A stretch of 64,000 bases of DNA from Basidiobolus meristosporus CBS 931.73 (lineage: Eukaryota; Basidiobolomycota; Basidiobolomycetes; Basidiobolales; Basidiobolaceae), in contig MCFE01000170.1 in NCBI GenBank assembly GCA_002104905.1, forward strand, positions 79,868 to 143,867. Direction: 5' to 3'. Each line of letters starts with the position of its first letter. Position 1 is the first letter of the stretch. Position numbers and translations under genes: made by a program. Of the stretch, positions 21,593 to 36,455 are shown one piece after another. The notes beneath the pieces were generated by a model. The model was not told the origin of the DNA. It saw nothing but the letters and a program-made list of their open reading frames with translations, and did no database searches.

Positions 21593-24500
21593 ATGAATTC
21601 CCTCTTATCTTTGAACCCTCTTTCCTCCCGCTTGTCCATTCGGAGGCCGTTCGGTAGGAAAAGCCCTCGTCAATTGACCTCCACCAGCAACCGACCCGAG
21701 CCTTCCACATCTAGCGCTCTCCCGATTCTCCCCCCTGAACAAATCAGCAGCGAGCCGCCTGCACCTGTAATGCCAGAAGTTTTCGGCAACTCACCAAATC
21801 GATTTAATCTCGCTCGAATCCTCCCAGGCCGGGAGAGAGAGGCCATTCCCCTCACACCGGAAAATCGCTTAGAGAAGTTATTGAAGAAAGCCAAGCCATT
21901 TTTTGACGAGCGTGCTAAGCCTAGGCTCCGGTTTTTGGCGCTATGGAATCTTCTTGGTATGCTTTCAACGTAGTGTTCTATTGGAAACACGACACCCCGG
22001 GTCTTTATATGGCACTTACGGTTTTTGTCAAACGAAGATGTTGCAGATGATTTGGATCAGGCAGTGTTTTTTCAGGAGCATGCGGATAAGATTTACTCAG
22101 CTGTCTATTGCTCGTTCATTGCACAGTCCGATAAGATTCGAAGTAAGTGCTTCCCAAACCCTTTCGATTCTCAGCCGGTGATATACACCTTCAGCCCTTT
22201 CCTCTCTATCTGACTCCTCACTCAATCCCTCTCAAATACTTAGAGCGAGCAGAGAGGCCAAATTCCTTTAACTCCAAAGATATGGTAACTCTAATCAAAA
22301 TTCTGATGCTTTTACGGAAAATCTTCCTTCTGTTGCCTGACAAAATCCGACAGCGTTGGCATCAGAAAGAAATAGGTATGGTTTCCTGACGCGTCTCCTT
22401 GACAATCGGCCCTCTAACACCCCACATTCATATACGCCTATTAGCACACGTCTTGACCCAAATACTGAGTAGTGGAAATCATTACAAACTTCGAGAGATC
22501 GGGCTACGCCTGTTGCTGATATGGATCAATGTGCAAAGCGCTGAAACCCCAGAGAGTCGGGAGTTGTACCGGAACGCGGTTCCGCTTGGAATTTTCTTTC
22601 AGGAACTGGGTCGATCGGACTTGGTATTGCACCAGGAAACGATTGGCGACCTTAGCTGCATTCCGATCTATCCCGCAACCCACTTTCTACAGATCTCCGA
22701 AGTTGGGGAACTGATCCAGCTCATTCTCGACAATATTACGTATCTGGCCCATGTCGCGGCAGGCTCCACCCCTCCGTGCGACAAAATACGAATTTTAGAG
22801 ACAGACGACATAGAGAGCGGCGTGGCGGTTGGGGTTGGGATTGATGCGGCGTACGCATCCGCAAAGCTTATGTTCGAGCTGTTCAAGCAGCATTACTTGG
22901 TAAAGCTGTTTCCACAGTGCGCCAGGCGGCTTGAGCTGATCGATATTCCCAGAGACCAAGGTTTGTTCTTCGTGACGAGTGCCGGATTCGATTTGACGAT
23001 ATCTTATTCAAGCCTTCCTGCTCATTAGCATTCGGGTTCCCGAGCTGCCCCCCTTCCGCTTTGCATAAGTTGGTCAGCTTCTTGGTGGAGCACTGTGTTG
23101 ACGAGTTGAAAGGGAACCCAAAAACCACCACTTCCCCTGCTTGCCCGATTCTAAAAACCATCGTCCTTGGGTCCCCGGCGAACCGAGAATTCATTCATGA
23201 CATCATCGCCAATGCACTGTCGTTACCTATCCAGGATCTGCAGAATCTGGAGAGTGCGCGTGGGGCTGCTTATATACTGGCGGTGTGGATGTTGAGTGGG
23301 GTAAGATCAGCATTGTAAAAGCCCGATTGAAGGATGCCAACTGATGTTCCTCGTCAGGACAACGAACGCCCCTCCTTTCTACGCCGTAGCAGCAAAGCTA
23401 ACACGGATCTATTGGATGTTCCTGGCACATCGGGCGATGGCACTTTTGCCCAAGCCAACAGCTATCTGCGGCAATACTTTAGCATGCTAGTATCGGTCCT
23501 TGAGACCGGGTTTGAAAGCTACAACAACAATACGAAGCAGGAGATCCTGATACGAGAGGTTCTATCTATATTCAGAGCGGTGTCGCAGAATGGAACCATC
23601 CAGTTGGAGGAGGAAACTTGGTAATTGATAGATTCCCAACCAACTGTAAAGGGCTCACTAACGCAGAGAATCACATCTTGTAGGGAGAGTCTGCTCGTGC
23701 TTCTGGTGAATTCTTTCATCGTTTTCGCCACGAAAGCGCGGGAAGTACCCAACTGTGATCTGCCCGATGACTTGGTGAACTACTTCATCGAGGTAAGAAG
23801 GGATAGAGTGATTGAGTTGTTAGTCACCGTAATTGACCATGTGCCTCTCTCAGACATTGTTTTTTGTATGGGGGCGATCAATGACCCATAACGAAAGACT
23901 CTGGAGTAAGCTGAATACGGAGATTCTGAAGACCCCAAGATGGATTCAAACCGTTACCCAGTGGAGGGTAAGGTGGCCCAGCTATTTGGTTGTGGATCAT
24001 GGCCACTCACAGAGATATCTTGGAAACGGTTGTGTAGAGCATTATGAACCAGCTGGTGCGTATACTTGGCGAGGTATACTACGAAACCGATTACGAGCAC
24101 AGACAACCACGGAAAGCTCGACCGCGGCCTGCCAGTATAGCAGTAGTGGTTCGGAAATCATCTCGACCTGCCTCCAGTGTTGTTGAGGCTGTCGGGCGAG
24201 ATGAGGCGACTCTAACTGTATACAGCCACCTCTCTGGCACCAGCAACGATACAAGGAGGATACAAAACGATGCGAACGTCAGCGTAAGGCGGAGCTCCTC
24301 ACATCTGAGACTGTTCAATCCAGATTTGAATAGCACCAACCCTGACAAAAGCCATCCAAATGAGAATGCACTTGCCTCTCTCAAGGTTCGTTTGATCTGA
24401 TCACTGCTATCGAACATTGTTTTAACAGGATTGGGGTCCATAGGCGCTGATGCCAGTGTTCACCGATCAGCAGATCGATAACACCAGTCCAATCAACCGC

Positions 24501-27500
24501 AGGTAGGTGTTGCATAGATTTGTGTTGGCTCGAGTGCCAAGTTGCTCACCAGCCCTAATACCACTGCTGCATTCAGGCTTACCATGGAATTCGCCAACAT
24601 TGAAGACTCTGGATTCACTCATCTTTCCACCCTAAACTGGAGCAAAGAGGCGATTGCCTCGATGTGGAAAAATTTCTTGCACCTTTTAGGAAATCCAAAC
24701 GAGATTACAGTATGGTTATTCGGCTGATCCTTCTTTGGGCGCTGCTAACGTGCACTCTGCCTTCAATTGTCCCAGGACCCTACTGCACACACCAATGCCA
24801 TCCGTTGCCTTGTAGAAATGTGGGATGTCCTCGCGCAGGTTCTTCAAATTTTTCGTACTTTTACTCAGCCGGAAAGTGTCTGATGGATATTGATGTTTGC
24901 CAGATCCGTTCCGAGCAGGCCTTTACGGCCCCATACAAGCCAAATCTATTCGAGTTTGCGCCATGGATTTTCCAGGCCTCCGAAATGTCTTCGTAATCGC
25001 ACCCACATATCGCTTAGATTCACCACTTGGGCTCACAGACAGGTTTTGTAGGGTTTTCAGAGAGGGGCATCTTTTAGCCTTTGGGTGTGTCTGCCGGATG
25101 CTATGTCACCTGCAAGAAGACAAAATAGCCGATGTGTACTACGCCAACTTCTATCGCATTTTACTTCGGGTAATGCTGCGTTGGGCATGCAATCATTTCT
25201 TAACACTCAGCTAAAGCTCTAACCACCCACAGGGATTGAGTATCCAAGATAACGAGCTGCACCATTTGCTCTTTGTCAATTGCCGGAAACTGTTTGGGCT
25301 GGCATTACCTGGTTGCCCTACGGTAATACCAGCTTTCCTGTCTACGATCAAGAAGACCGTAGGTGATTCTTTGTATTACTGGAAACGTTGAAAGATACTG
25401 AGCCTGTTTTTCAATAGTTAAACTCCAGTGCTAGATACATGGCCCACTATGTGAACGAGCCGATGTGCCAGAACGCCGTCACGATTCTCCTCTCGGTACT
25501 CTGTTTCCCCAACCAATTCCCTACCCTGCGGATTCCCAATGTTTTCGTCAAAAATACTTCCCCCACTGATATCAAGCTGCTCGAATATTACGATGCTCAA
25601 GAGGTACATCCCATGCCAGTAGCCCCACGTTATTCTCGACTTACCCGATGTATCGTAGCTCAAAAACGAGTTGGAGCACACCCTTTTCTCTTGCCTGTCG
25701 GAAACGAAGAAACTCTACCGACTTTCAGACAAAACCGCCCAGACACACTCCATGTTGCTGAACGGCGTATGTGTTCTAGCATTTGATGAGCTTCTCACCA
25801 ACCCTAGGTTAGTATTTAGTGTCAACCGTTGTCTTTCGATATTGATGACTGGCAACATCTGACGTCGTACTGTCTAGCCCGTCCGCTTCAATGATTCAAT
25901 TATGCGTTCAATCGATCTTGGAACACCTGTATTGCCATGTATTCTCGGTAGTTATCAACGTTATCGAATGCCTGTACACATTCTCAGGGTATACCGAGAA
26001 ACTACGTGTCATCAACCAGGTAAGAACAATCTTATATTCATGGCCGCGACTGACTAACACAGCTCCATGTATAAAGAGTATGGTTTACGACATAATCGGG
26101 AACCTTATTAGCGCCATTGATGAGTATATTGAGGTCGTGAATGGTGACACGATCTCCGAAACAGGTACAGCTCCTGCGATGCAATGCACCATCTACACTT
26201 ACTGAAGTACCTCGGTATTGCAGGGTTCATCGTTGCTAGACTATTTTACTGCCTTTTGGAGTGGATCATGTACTCCCCATCAGAGTTCATGTCGCATTCA
26301 GGGCTGCGCCAGATGATATTCGTCACATTGGAAAAAGCGATTCAGCTCGAAGTACCCGAGAAAACGGACTTCGACCTACAGACTCACAAAATCAGAGGTT
26401 ACCGGAATTTCAGCGAAATCTCTTATTCGTACACTGCCCGGACCACCACCACCCTACCCAAAAGCCCCAATGAGAAGGGGGAGCATAGCGGCAGCAAAGA
26501 GAAACTCGCCTCCAATATTATTCAAGTAAGATCTCCGCGTACATTAAGAAGTCGCCAAGGGCTTACGGAACTCTGATTAGGAATCTGGAGAAATCGTTCT
26601 CGCGCATCTTTTGAATTATTTCAGCAACCAGTCACAGGGAGCCTCCTCGGCGCAAGGGTTTGTGTGGTACGATGGCTTGTTGTTTGGCCAATATATACTC
26701 ACTCCTGTTAGATCCAGCACGTTGCCTGAGGCTGTTGAAACCTCAGAAACGCCCCAAACTAATGGAGAGAATGTCGCTCACTTCATATACAACAACAACA
26801 CTCTCCTCACCTTGCTGAGATCACCAAACGGCGATGGAGGTAAGAGCTAAAGCCGGATATTTCAAACAACCTGCTGACCTCATGCTTCCAGAGGTGAAAA
26901 TATTCGCTCGAAATATGACCGGAAAATACACCTGGGACCCACGAGTCTTCTATGAGGCACCGTTACCAGATTTACCAGATGTTAGCGCTAATCATCAAAC
27001 ATCTCAAGCCCCGGAAGCTTTCATTGGCTCTACTGAGCCAACTCTCAAGGAGGAACCAGAAAGGTATTTCTCGGTAACTTCCTGAACTCTACGACTCTCG
27101 ATTGACTGTGATCGGTTTCCAAATTAGCCCCGATTGCGGTCCTGAAGTTATATCTGAGCAGGCATCTAGACCCAAGTCGGACGATCCTTGCGATTATCCA
27201 CTGCCTCCCTCGCCCGCTAGCTCCCAAGATCCAGAATCCGACATTTCGGCCAAGGAAGGTGGCTCATCTTTCTCAGACGCCAGCCCCACAAGGTAACCTA
27301 TGAATGCGCCCTCTTCACAAGCACCCATACTAACCATACTGTCATCAAAGCGATCCTATCGAGTCCGCAACTGATCCTTTCCCGACGGTGACGGCTCGGC
27401 CAGAGAGAGCATCTACACTGCAACGCCAGAAAACGCTACTCCTAAGCCACTTGGGAATGCTAAATCAAAACATCACCGGGGAGGAGACGTTCATTCACCT

Positions 27501-28387
27501 AAATCAGACCAGTTCCTTGGACCGAGATATCAGAGGACTTGATAAGAGGCCAGGGTAATTAGACCACAGTTCACTCCTTTCGGGCAACATGCTAAGAGCT
27601 CCGTTTCCCACTGACCTATATAGCCGAGAGACCGTGAAAATAGGAGTTTTGTACGTCGGCCCGGGCCAAGAAGATGAAAGTAGCATCCTATCGAACTCCG
27701 AAGGAAGCCCAGCCTACGAGCGCTTTCTTCACGAGCTAGGGCAAGAGGTTGAATTGGAAACTCACCCAGGCTATCTTGGTGGCCTGGAGAAGAACTTGAC
27801 CACCGGGAAAACCGCGATTTATCACTCTTCTATTAGTGTTGAGATGATGTTCCACGATGTCACCAGAATCCCGACCAATCCGAATGATCCCAAGCAATTG
27901 AAAAAGGTTTGGTGGGACTTACTTATAGCAACATGCTTAGATCATGTACACTAATACGGGGGACCATCGTTAGAAACGTCACATTGGAAACGACCATGTC
28001 CATATTGTATGGAATGAGCATTGTCGTGAGTATCGAAGAAGCACCATTGGTGGGGATTTTGGCAACGTCCAAATCATTATCACTCCTACGCCAAATGGTT
28101 TGTACGGTATCGATGTGTATAGGGACTCAGAGGTCTGTATCCTTGTGTTTTTGTGAAGAGACCTCAGCTAATGGAAGTGCATGCAGATTCCCCTGTTCGG
28201 GCCAGTTCTGGATGGCATGGTACTACCAGACGCACTACTTGCTCCTTTAATAAGGATGACTGCGCTAAATGCTTCACGATATGCCATCTATCATCCCTTC
28301 ATACTGTACCGCCACCCGTATCCTTTTCAACTTCAACGATTTTTCAAAGCTGAGCAGCCTGTTGTTCGCCTTAACCTCTTGCCATAG
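21593..28387 (+). CDS. RALGAPA: Ral GTPase-activating protein alpha subunit homologue (many exons)
   Basis: A large tuberin-family GAP gene. Early exons could be spliced by hand: 21593-21956, 22047-22142, 22244-22375, 22445-22960, 23029-23300, 23358-23620, 23684-23792 and 23854 on, all GT..AG with 57-101-nt introns. The N-terminal part resembles RalGAP-alpha rather than TSC2 (LLPDKIRQRWHQKEI, then REIGLRLLLIWINVQ). The middle repeats RalGAP-alpha style helices (MWKNFLHLLGNPNEI..DPTAHTNAI, FEFAPWIFQASEM). The C-terminal Rap/Ral GAP domain (about 27,600-28,290) has VLYVGPGQEDESSIL, GGLEKNLTTGKTA, then, across an intron, the GNDHVHIVWNEH helix holding the catalytic asparagine, and GDFGNVQIIITPTPNG. 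It probably stimulates GTP hydrolysis by a Ral- or Rheb-like GTPase with a beta partner. Exon limits between about 23,950 and 24,480 are uncertain. Stop TAG at 28385-28387. Confidence 0.88.
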
Positions 28388-31347
<2,960 letters not shown>

Positions 31348-31900
31348 TGCTGGCCCGCCACTGGTGTAACTCATAAAGCATCCCCTCCACTTACTTCATT
31401 TCATTCCCTTACATAAATCACCCTTCCATTGAAGATAATTCGACATAATAAATCCATTCAAATGAGGCCGCCCTCTCCAAAGCCAACTCGCCTTGGCCCA
31501 AGTCTATTGCGCACATTGCCGTCGCGGCCACGTGGCTCGACGGTCAGTGGCTGATATCTCATTCTTGAGTGCATTGACGACATTGACGCTTTGGCCAATC
31601 GCATCGATGGAAGTGGGAACATTACACACCATTCAGAATTACTCAGGAATCAGGATCCGAACCAAGGTGGGCGGGGATTACTTAAGAGAAGCCTTGTGGC
31701 TAGAGGTCGCTACCGTCTTTGTTTTCTCTGGCATGCTTCGATTCCAGGTACTTCATAAGGTGAGCGACCCTACCCCATGATTCACACGCGACGTGCTCTG
31801 ACATAGCCATGGCTCCAGGTTACTTACCGCGGCGCTATCCGTACATTCTCCCAGGTATGGAGGCCCACCTACATTCTTCTTTCCAGATACCAACTAAGCC

Positions 31901-32284
31901 ATGATAAAGGGGACCCTGGCTGCTCAAAATCGATTCACCGACTTGGTTCGGTTGGCCCGGGACGACGCCAAGATCGAAGAAATCAGCGTATCCACCCTCA
32001 AGGCCTCATACGACCCGAAAAAGCACCAGATTGTTGACGTGCGTGAGGTGTCCGAGCAACACAAGGGGATTATACCAGAGGCGATATGCCTACCACGTGG
32101 TATCCTCGAGAGGGATATCGAGAAGAAGGTCCCGATTTCCAAGGAGGTGGTGGTCTATTGTGCGGGTGGACTGCGCTCCATACTAGCTGCCGAGAATCTG
32201 AAGAGGATGGGCTACTCCGTGAAAAGCCTGCAAGGCGGATACGACGTATGGAAGGAGAGTGGTGGCGAGATCTCGAAATACTAG
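31901..32284 (+). CDS. Single-domain rhodanese (sulfurtransferase)
   Basis: A 127-residue protein with one rhodanese domain. It has a DVRE strand near residue 46, then PEAICLPRGILE, and the active-site loop CAGGLRS with catalytic Cys at about residue 90, ending LQGGYDVWKESGGE. Rhodaneses transfer sulfane sulfur to thiol acceptors or cyanide. The short N-terminal helix (FTDLVRLARDDAKIEEIS) is like that of small bacterial rhodaneses, so bacterial origin is possible but not shown. No intron is needed. A reading frame from 31493 to 31780 upstream has no family signal and could be an unrecognised 5' exon. Start chosen as the first ATG giving the full domain. Confidence 0.85.
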   Translation: MIKGTLAAQNRFTDLVRLARDDAKIEEISVSTLKASYDPKKHQIVDVREVSEQHKGIIPEAICLPRGILERDIEKKVPISKEVVVYCAGGLRSILAAENLKRMGYSVKSLQGGYDVWKESGGEISKY

Positions 32285-32706
32285 ATACTTCCTGCGTTCC
32301 ATGCACTTGGGCACCGAGCACCAATTTGTTCTATCAAACATACAATAAACTGAGGTCTGCTACTTTGAAGGGCCAACGTCAGAACACGTGTCGGCTGATG
32401 CAATTGAGTTCCATCGTGGGCCACCTGGTATGGATGGTGTTGTGTTGGCTGTCGTTTCAGATACAATGAAACGAATCCAGACATTTGGGCCTCAGAATTG
32501 ATCCTTAGAATGGATTCCCATAGAAATAGAACGTGTATCTGTTACATTACCATAACATTGAGACTTGCCTTGAGGTTGGATACCTTAGCCAGCTGTTTGT
32601 CCTGAGGTGATCCTCTCCTCACCTGAAACATATGCTTACTTGGCATCACGGACATATCCTGATGGATTTTGTGGCGAATTCAACAACATCGCCCTCTTCT
32701 AGCCGG

Positions 32707-32713
32707 TATATAA
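32707..32713 (+). promoter_or_regulatory. TATA box of the glycine-rich protein gene
   Basis: TATATAA lies 108 bp upstream of the ATG at 32821, followed by a pyrimidine-rich leader (cttctcctctttgtc). Position fits a core promoter. Confidence 0.6.
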
Positions 32714-32820
32714 GTTGAATCCTACGCTTCGATGCTCCATTAAAATACAGTTCTCTGTTATTTTGACCTGTAAGATAGCCTTCTCCTCTTTGTCTTTATC
32801 ATAATATTCACCCCAGCAAT

Positions 32821-33897
32821 ATGCACGTCTTGGCTAGCTCCGCACTGTTACTGTGCTTGACAAGTCACTGGCTGATCTCCAGTGATGTATACGCCCTTCC
32901 AAATCCTGGGCGTTCCTTGGGGAAGTGGGCCAAAACTGATGCATTGGATCTTTGGGGCTTGGATGATGGGATTGAATTTAATTCAAGCAAATTTCATGAT
33001 AATGATGAAGAGGAGGAGGAAGAAGACGACGAAGGGGATGGCAATAATAATGGTGGTTCAGGAGGTAAGAGGGGCTCTGGAGGTGGTGGTGGTGGTGGTG
33101 GCAATGGCGGCTCTGGAGGTAATGGTGGCTCCGGAGGTAATGGTGGCAATGGTGGCTCTGGAGGTGGTGGTAACGGCGGTTCTGGAGGTAACGGCGGCAA
33201 TGGTGGCTCTGGAGGTAATGGCGGTAATGGTGGCTCTGGAGGTGGTGGTAATGGCGGCTCTGGAGGTAATGGCGGCAACGGTGGTTCTGGAGGTAATGGA
33301 GGTGGCGGTAGCGGTAACTATGGCGGGTCTGTAGGAAATGGTGGCTCTGGTGGCGGGGGTTTTGGTGGGCTAACTAACATTATTATCAATGGCGCATTTG
33401 GAGGAGGTCATGGCGGGGCCGGAGGTCATCGTGGGAATGGCTCGAGAAATGGTCGTGACGGAGACGATGGCGCGGATGGTGAAGATGGCGCGGATGGCGA
33501 AGATGGTAACGACGACGGGGATAGCGGCAACGAAAATACCGGAAATGGCCGTGATAGCGGCAACGCTAGTCGACTTGCAAGGATCGCACGTCATTCCCTG
33601 AGACGCATTACCAAGGTCGTTAACAAACTGAACCAACGCATCGAAGGGATCGGCAGCACGTTGGTTCTGGCCAAAACGGATGCCCGCCTCAACAAAAAAA
33701 CCTTGAGAAGATTGGGCAGAGTGGCCCTCGGGTTAAATCGGCAACTGGCCAACTTGGAAAGTAGAATGGAGGATGTAGGATCGAGATCCGACCAAGACAA
33801 CAACGGTGGCAGTAGAGGCCATGGCTCTTACCGTTCCCGCTCCCGTTCTCATTCTCGTTCCCACTCTCGTTCTTGGGCTCGCTCAAGTGCATACTGA
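32821..33897 (+). CDS. Secreted glycine-rich protein with collagen-like stretch
   Basis: 358 residues, single exon. A signal peptide (about 1-26, hydrophobic SSALLLCLTSHWLI, likely cut before LPNPG) is followed by an acidic run (NDEEEEEEDDEGDG, about 60-73). A long array of GGNGGSGG-type repeats runs from about 75 to 195. Next is a GXY run of eight triplets (GRDGDDGADGEDGADGED..) like collagen, around 213-240. The C-terminal third is basic and helical with heptad character (RRITKVVNKLNQRIEGIGS .. LNRQLANLESRMED) and could oligomerise. The tail is an Arg-Ser run (RSRSRSHSRSHSRS). Function unknown; a surface or cell-wall/extracellular matrix protein is the most likely role. The repeat is highly purifiable by recombination, so length variation between strains is expected. 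Confidence 0.8.
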   Translation: MHVLASSALLLCLTSHWLISSDVYALPNPGRSLGKWAKTDALDLWGLDDGIEFNSSKFHDNDEEEEEEDDEGDGNNNGGSGGKRGSGGGGGGGGNGGSGGNGGSGGNGGNGGSGGGGNGGSGGNGGNGGSGGNGGNGGSGGGGNGGSGGNGGNGGSGGNGGGGSGNYGGSVGNGGSGGGGFGGLTNIIINGAFGGGHGGAGGHRGNGSRNGRDGDDGADGEDGADGEDGNDDGDSGNENTGNGRDSGNASRLARIARHSLRRITKVVNKLNQRIEGIGSTLVLAKTDARLNKKTLRRLGRVALGLNRQLANLESRMEDVGSRSDQDNNGGSRGHGSYRSRSRSHSRSHSRSWARSSAY

Positions 33898-34610
33898 GTA
33901 TCGTAGAGATTGAGTGTCATCAGATCTTTGGTTTCTGAAGAATGCATGTCCACCTTCATGATTACGGTCCATACTCATCCAGCCACCATCTCGCTCATGC
34001 AGTTGCTCAACTCATTCCCTAATGATATAGATTTGATCGCTGGCATAGTGTGGACAGTAATAAAGTCTCATACTGACAATACAGTTACCTCGATGAACGT
34101 AGGATGTATGGTGGCTTAGAGATTGCATCAAAGTAGGGCACATGAAGTCTTGATTTGCATGAGCGCCGTATTGGTAGTGGTCGGGTTAAACGTAGGTCTG
34201 GGGTTTGGGATACACCCAGTATGTTTGGCCTTTCCTACGGGATGTGCTTAGTTTGTGCATATTCACCATAGAATGTCAGCTGCCATTAGAGCTTGGAGTT
34301 CCAAGCAATACTCGCCAGAGCTGTCACCACATCCGACAAGACCGCTCGTACCGAATGCCAGATCATTCCTTTTCTTTGTAACGGGTTTATTTGGGTCGAG
34401 GCATTACCCTAGGCAGACTGTGGCTCTCTATGCAGAAGGCATATTAAAACTGACATGGGGCCCACAAATAGACAACGTCCTCGTGCAAAACAGTGATGAA
34501 AGACCATGTAAAGAAGGGTGCTTGATGGGGTTGTTTCCGGATCGTCGTGATACATATAGCATAGGTCCATAGGCTATTTACAATTGCTCTGATCGGTTGG
34601 ATCGGCCCCT
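33898..34610. other. Intergenic between convergent genes
   Basis: Holds the 3' ends of the glycine-rich gene (+) and the PPR gene (-). A 105-codon frame at 34255-34572 (+) has no recognisable features, so it is not called. Confidence 0.5.
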
Positions 34611-36455
34611 CTAGTTTGGCCTCCTCTGTTGGTCAATCTTTCGTTTGATATCTGTATGCTCCAACGCTAGCCATTGATCCACTTCGCGGACCAGATCGTT
34701 CATCTTGGCGAGCTTTAGCTGCGTCTGCAGAGTGCCGATGGTCTTTGTTGTTGGTCGGTCTTTCATCTCCTCGGTGAGAACTTTGGTAGCCTCCGAGAAG
34801 AGGCCAAAGCTACACAACGCATGTAGGTAAGATCCATATACGTTGTCGTCTATCGGATACGTACAGCGTATCTCCTCCCAAGTTGTCCGAAGGTCCTCAA
34901 GGTCGGAGTTGTACCTTATGGAATCCAGTAGAACAGAGATGTGCGGAGATACCAAGCTGAGGTCGGCTCCGCCCTCCACAATTGTCATCCACAGCTCACG
35001 CACCTTATCGTGCTTTCCCAGTCTGCTGTAGGAATCCATCAAGATCGTATACATGGGCAGGTCTGGCTCGATACCATGTTTGCGCATCTCACTGTACATA
35101 TCCAGCCCTTTCTGGACCTGGCCGTTCTTGATGTACCCATCAATCATCAAGTTGTAAATCTCGAGATTGTATTGCAAGCCAAGCTTCGGGATCGACGCGA
35201 AAAGGTCTTCGGCTTCCGGAATGGCGCCCGCCAGTTTGTACGCTTTGATCAGTGCCCCGACGGCAGGGATATCGGGCTGAACCTTATGGGTGAGCATCTC
35301 TTCGTAGACTCGGCGCGCTCCCTGCGGGTCAAAGGCTTCCGCGTGCGCGTTGATCAGCTTGGTGAACAGGGATTTGGTGGGCACCATGTTGGACTGCACC
35401 ATCTCCTTGTAGCACGACATTGCTTTCTCCAAATTCAGGTCGTCAACCAGAGCGGAGATAAACGTGGTCCAAGTAAAATGGTTCGGCTGAATACCGTTCG
35501 ATAGCATCTGGAAGAATATCTCCTCCGCCATATTCAAGCGCTTTCGTTTCACGAATGCTTGCAGTAGGGTTGTGTAGGTGATCACGTTGGGAGCTACGCC
35601 GCGCTCCAGCATGGTTCGATAGAGCTGGGTCGCCTTTCGTAGATTGCCACTCTTAGAGTAAGCGTGGATCAGGGTGGAGTAGGTGAAAACGTCGGGGAAT
35701 ACATTCTCCTGGATCATCTCCTTCGACAACTCCTCAACTTTGCCGATCCTCTTCATCTTGGCATTCGCGTCGATCATACTGTTGTATATCTTCAGGTCCG
35801 GTTTGAATCCCTCCGCCAGCATCTCGTCGTAGGCCCGATTCAGGGAATCCGGGTCGTTGTGCATCTTGCATACCTTCAATAGTATGTTGTATGTCTTGAT
35901 ATCCCTTGGTATTTTGTGAGCCCTCATAAATTCCAGCATCTTGTAGGCTTCACGGGGCCCTTGTTTGCGCAAAGTATTGATGATCAGGTTGCAAACGAAG
36001 GTGTCCGGCTTTAGCTTTTTCGCCAACATATCCTCCAGCACCAACCGAACCTGTTCGTAGGGCTCGCACAAACCCAGCACGGATAGCACTGGCGTGAACT
36101 CCTGTAGTGTGTGGAATTCAGCCTCCACTCGAGCGATGGAGCCCAGGATTTCCTGGCATTTGGAGACATCGGGCTCCGCTCCACCGGCACTTCTGTTAAA
36201 GGTTCGAAGCAGTCTCGGCCATATCTTCGAGGGCAGATTACCCTCCTCCCCCGCCTCTACCACTGCTTTGTATAGTGCCCAAGCCTCTGCCTTATCATTC
36301 TTGTTTAAGCTCCACGTAAGCCGATCTACCAAACTTGCCTGACGCTGAAGCGTTGGTTTCTCGGTGGAGTAAAGGCATCTCAAATCCAGTGGCCTGTTGG
36401 GTGCTTTTAAAGAGCCTAGCCTGGTTGCCCGAAGATTCTGCACAAGCCTAAACAT
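34611..36455 (-). CDS. Mitochondrial pentatricopeptide repeat (PPR) protein
   Basis: 614 residues in one exon. The N-terminus is Arg-rich and lacks acidic residues for the first 24 positions (MFRLVQNLRATRLGSLKAPN), with an LYSTEK-like processing site, predicting mitochondrial import. From about residue 140 to 560 there are roughly eleven 35-residue PPR motifs, e.g. PDTFVCNLIINTLRKQGPRE, PDLKIYNSMIDANAKMKRIG, PDVFTYSTLIHAYSKSGNLR, PNVITYTTLLQAFVKRKRLN and PDLPMYTILMDSYSRLGKHD. PPR proteins bind organellar RNA base by base and act in processing, stability or translation. The tandem, uninterrupted P-type array resembles plant proteins more than most fungal ones. Target RNA cannot be read with confidence. 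Confidence 0.93.
   Translation of the reverse strand: MFRLVQNLRATRLGSLKAPNRPLDLRCLYSTEKPTLQRQASLVDRLTWSLNKNDKAEAWALYKAVVEAGEEGNLPSKIWPRLLRTFNRSAGGAEPDVSKCQEILGSIARVEAEFHTLQEFTPVLSVLGLCEPYEQVRLVLEDMLAKKLKPDTFVCNLIINTLRKQGPREAYKMLEFMRAHKIPRDIKTYNILLKVCKMHNDPDSLNRAYDEMLAEGFKPDLKIYNSMIDANAKMKRIGKVEELSKEMIQENVFPDVFTYSTLIHAYSKSGNLRKATQLYRTMLERGVAPNVITYTTLLQAFVKRKRLNMAEEIFFQMLSNGIQPNHFTWTTFISALVDDLNLEKAMSCYKEMVQSNMVPTKSLFTKLINAHAEAFDPQGARRVYEEMLTHKVQPDIPAVGALIKAYKLAGAIPEAEDLFASIPKLGLQYNLEIYNLMIDGYIKNGQVQKGLDMYSEMRKHGIEPDLPMYTILMDSYSRLGKHDKVRELWMTIVEGGADLSLVSPHISVLLDSIRYNSDLEDLRTTWEEIRCTYPIDDNVYGSYLHALCSFGLFSEATKVLTEEMKDRPTTKTIGTLQTQLKLAKMNDLVREVDQWLALEHTDIKRKIDQQRRPN

Noticed and set aside
31493-31780. 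95-residue frame between thioredoxin reductase and rhodanese
   Set aside because: No recognisable domain and no clear splice into the rhodanese. Could be a 5' exon, but it is not supportable.
32994-33278. Proline-rich minus-strand frame
   Set aside because: Antisense to the glycine-rich repeats; proline codons are the complement of glycine codons.
34255-34572. 105-residue plus-strand frame
   Set aside because: No motif and biased composition; lies in the 3' region between convergent genes.
34941-35504. 187-residue plus-strand frame
   Set aside because: Antisense to the PPR array; periodicity comes from the repeats.
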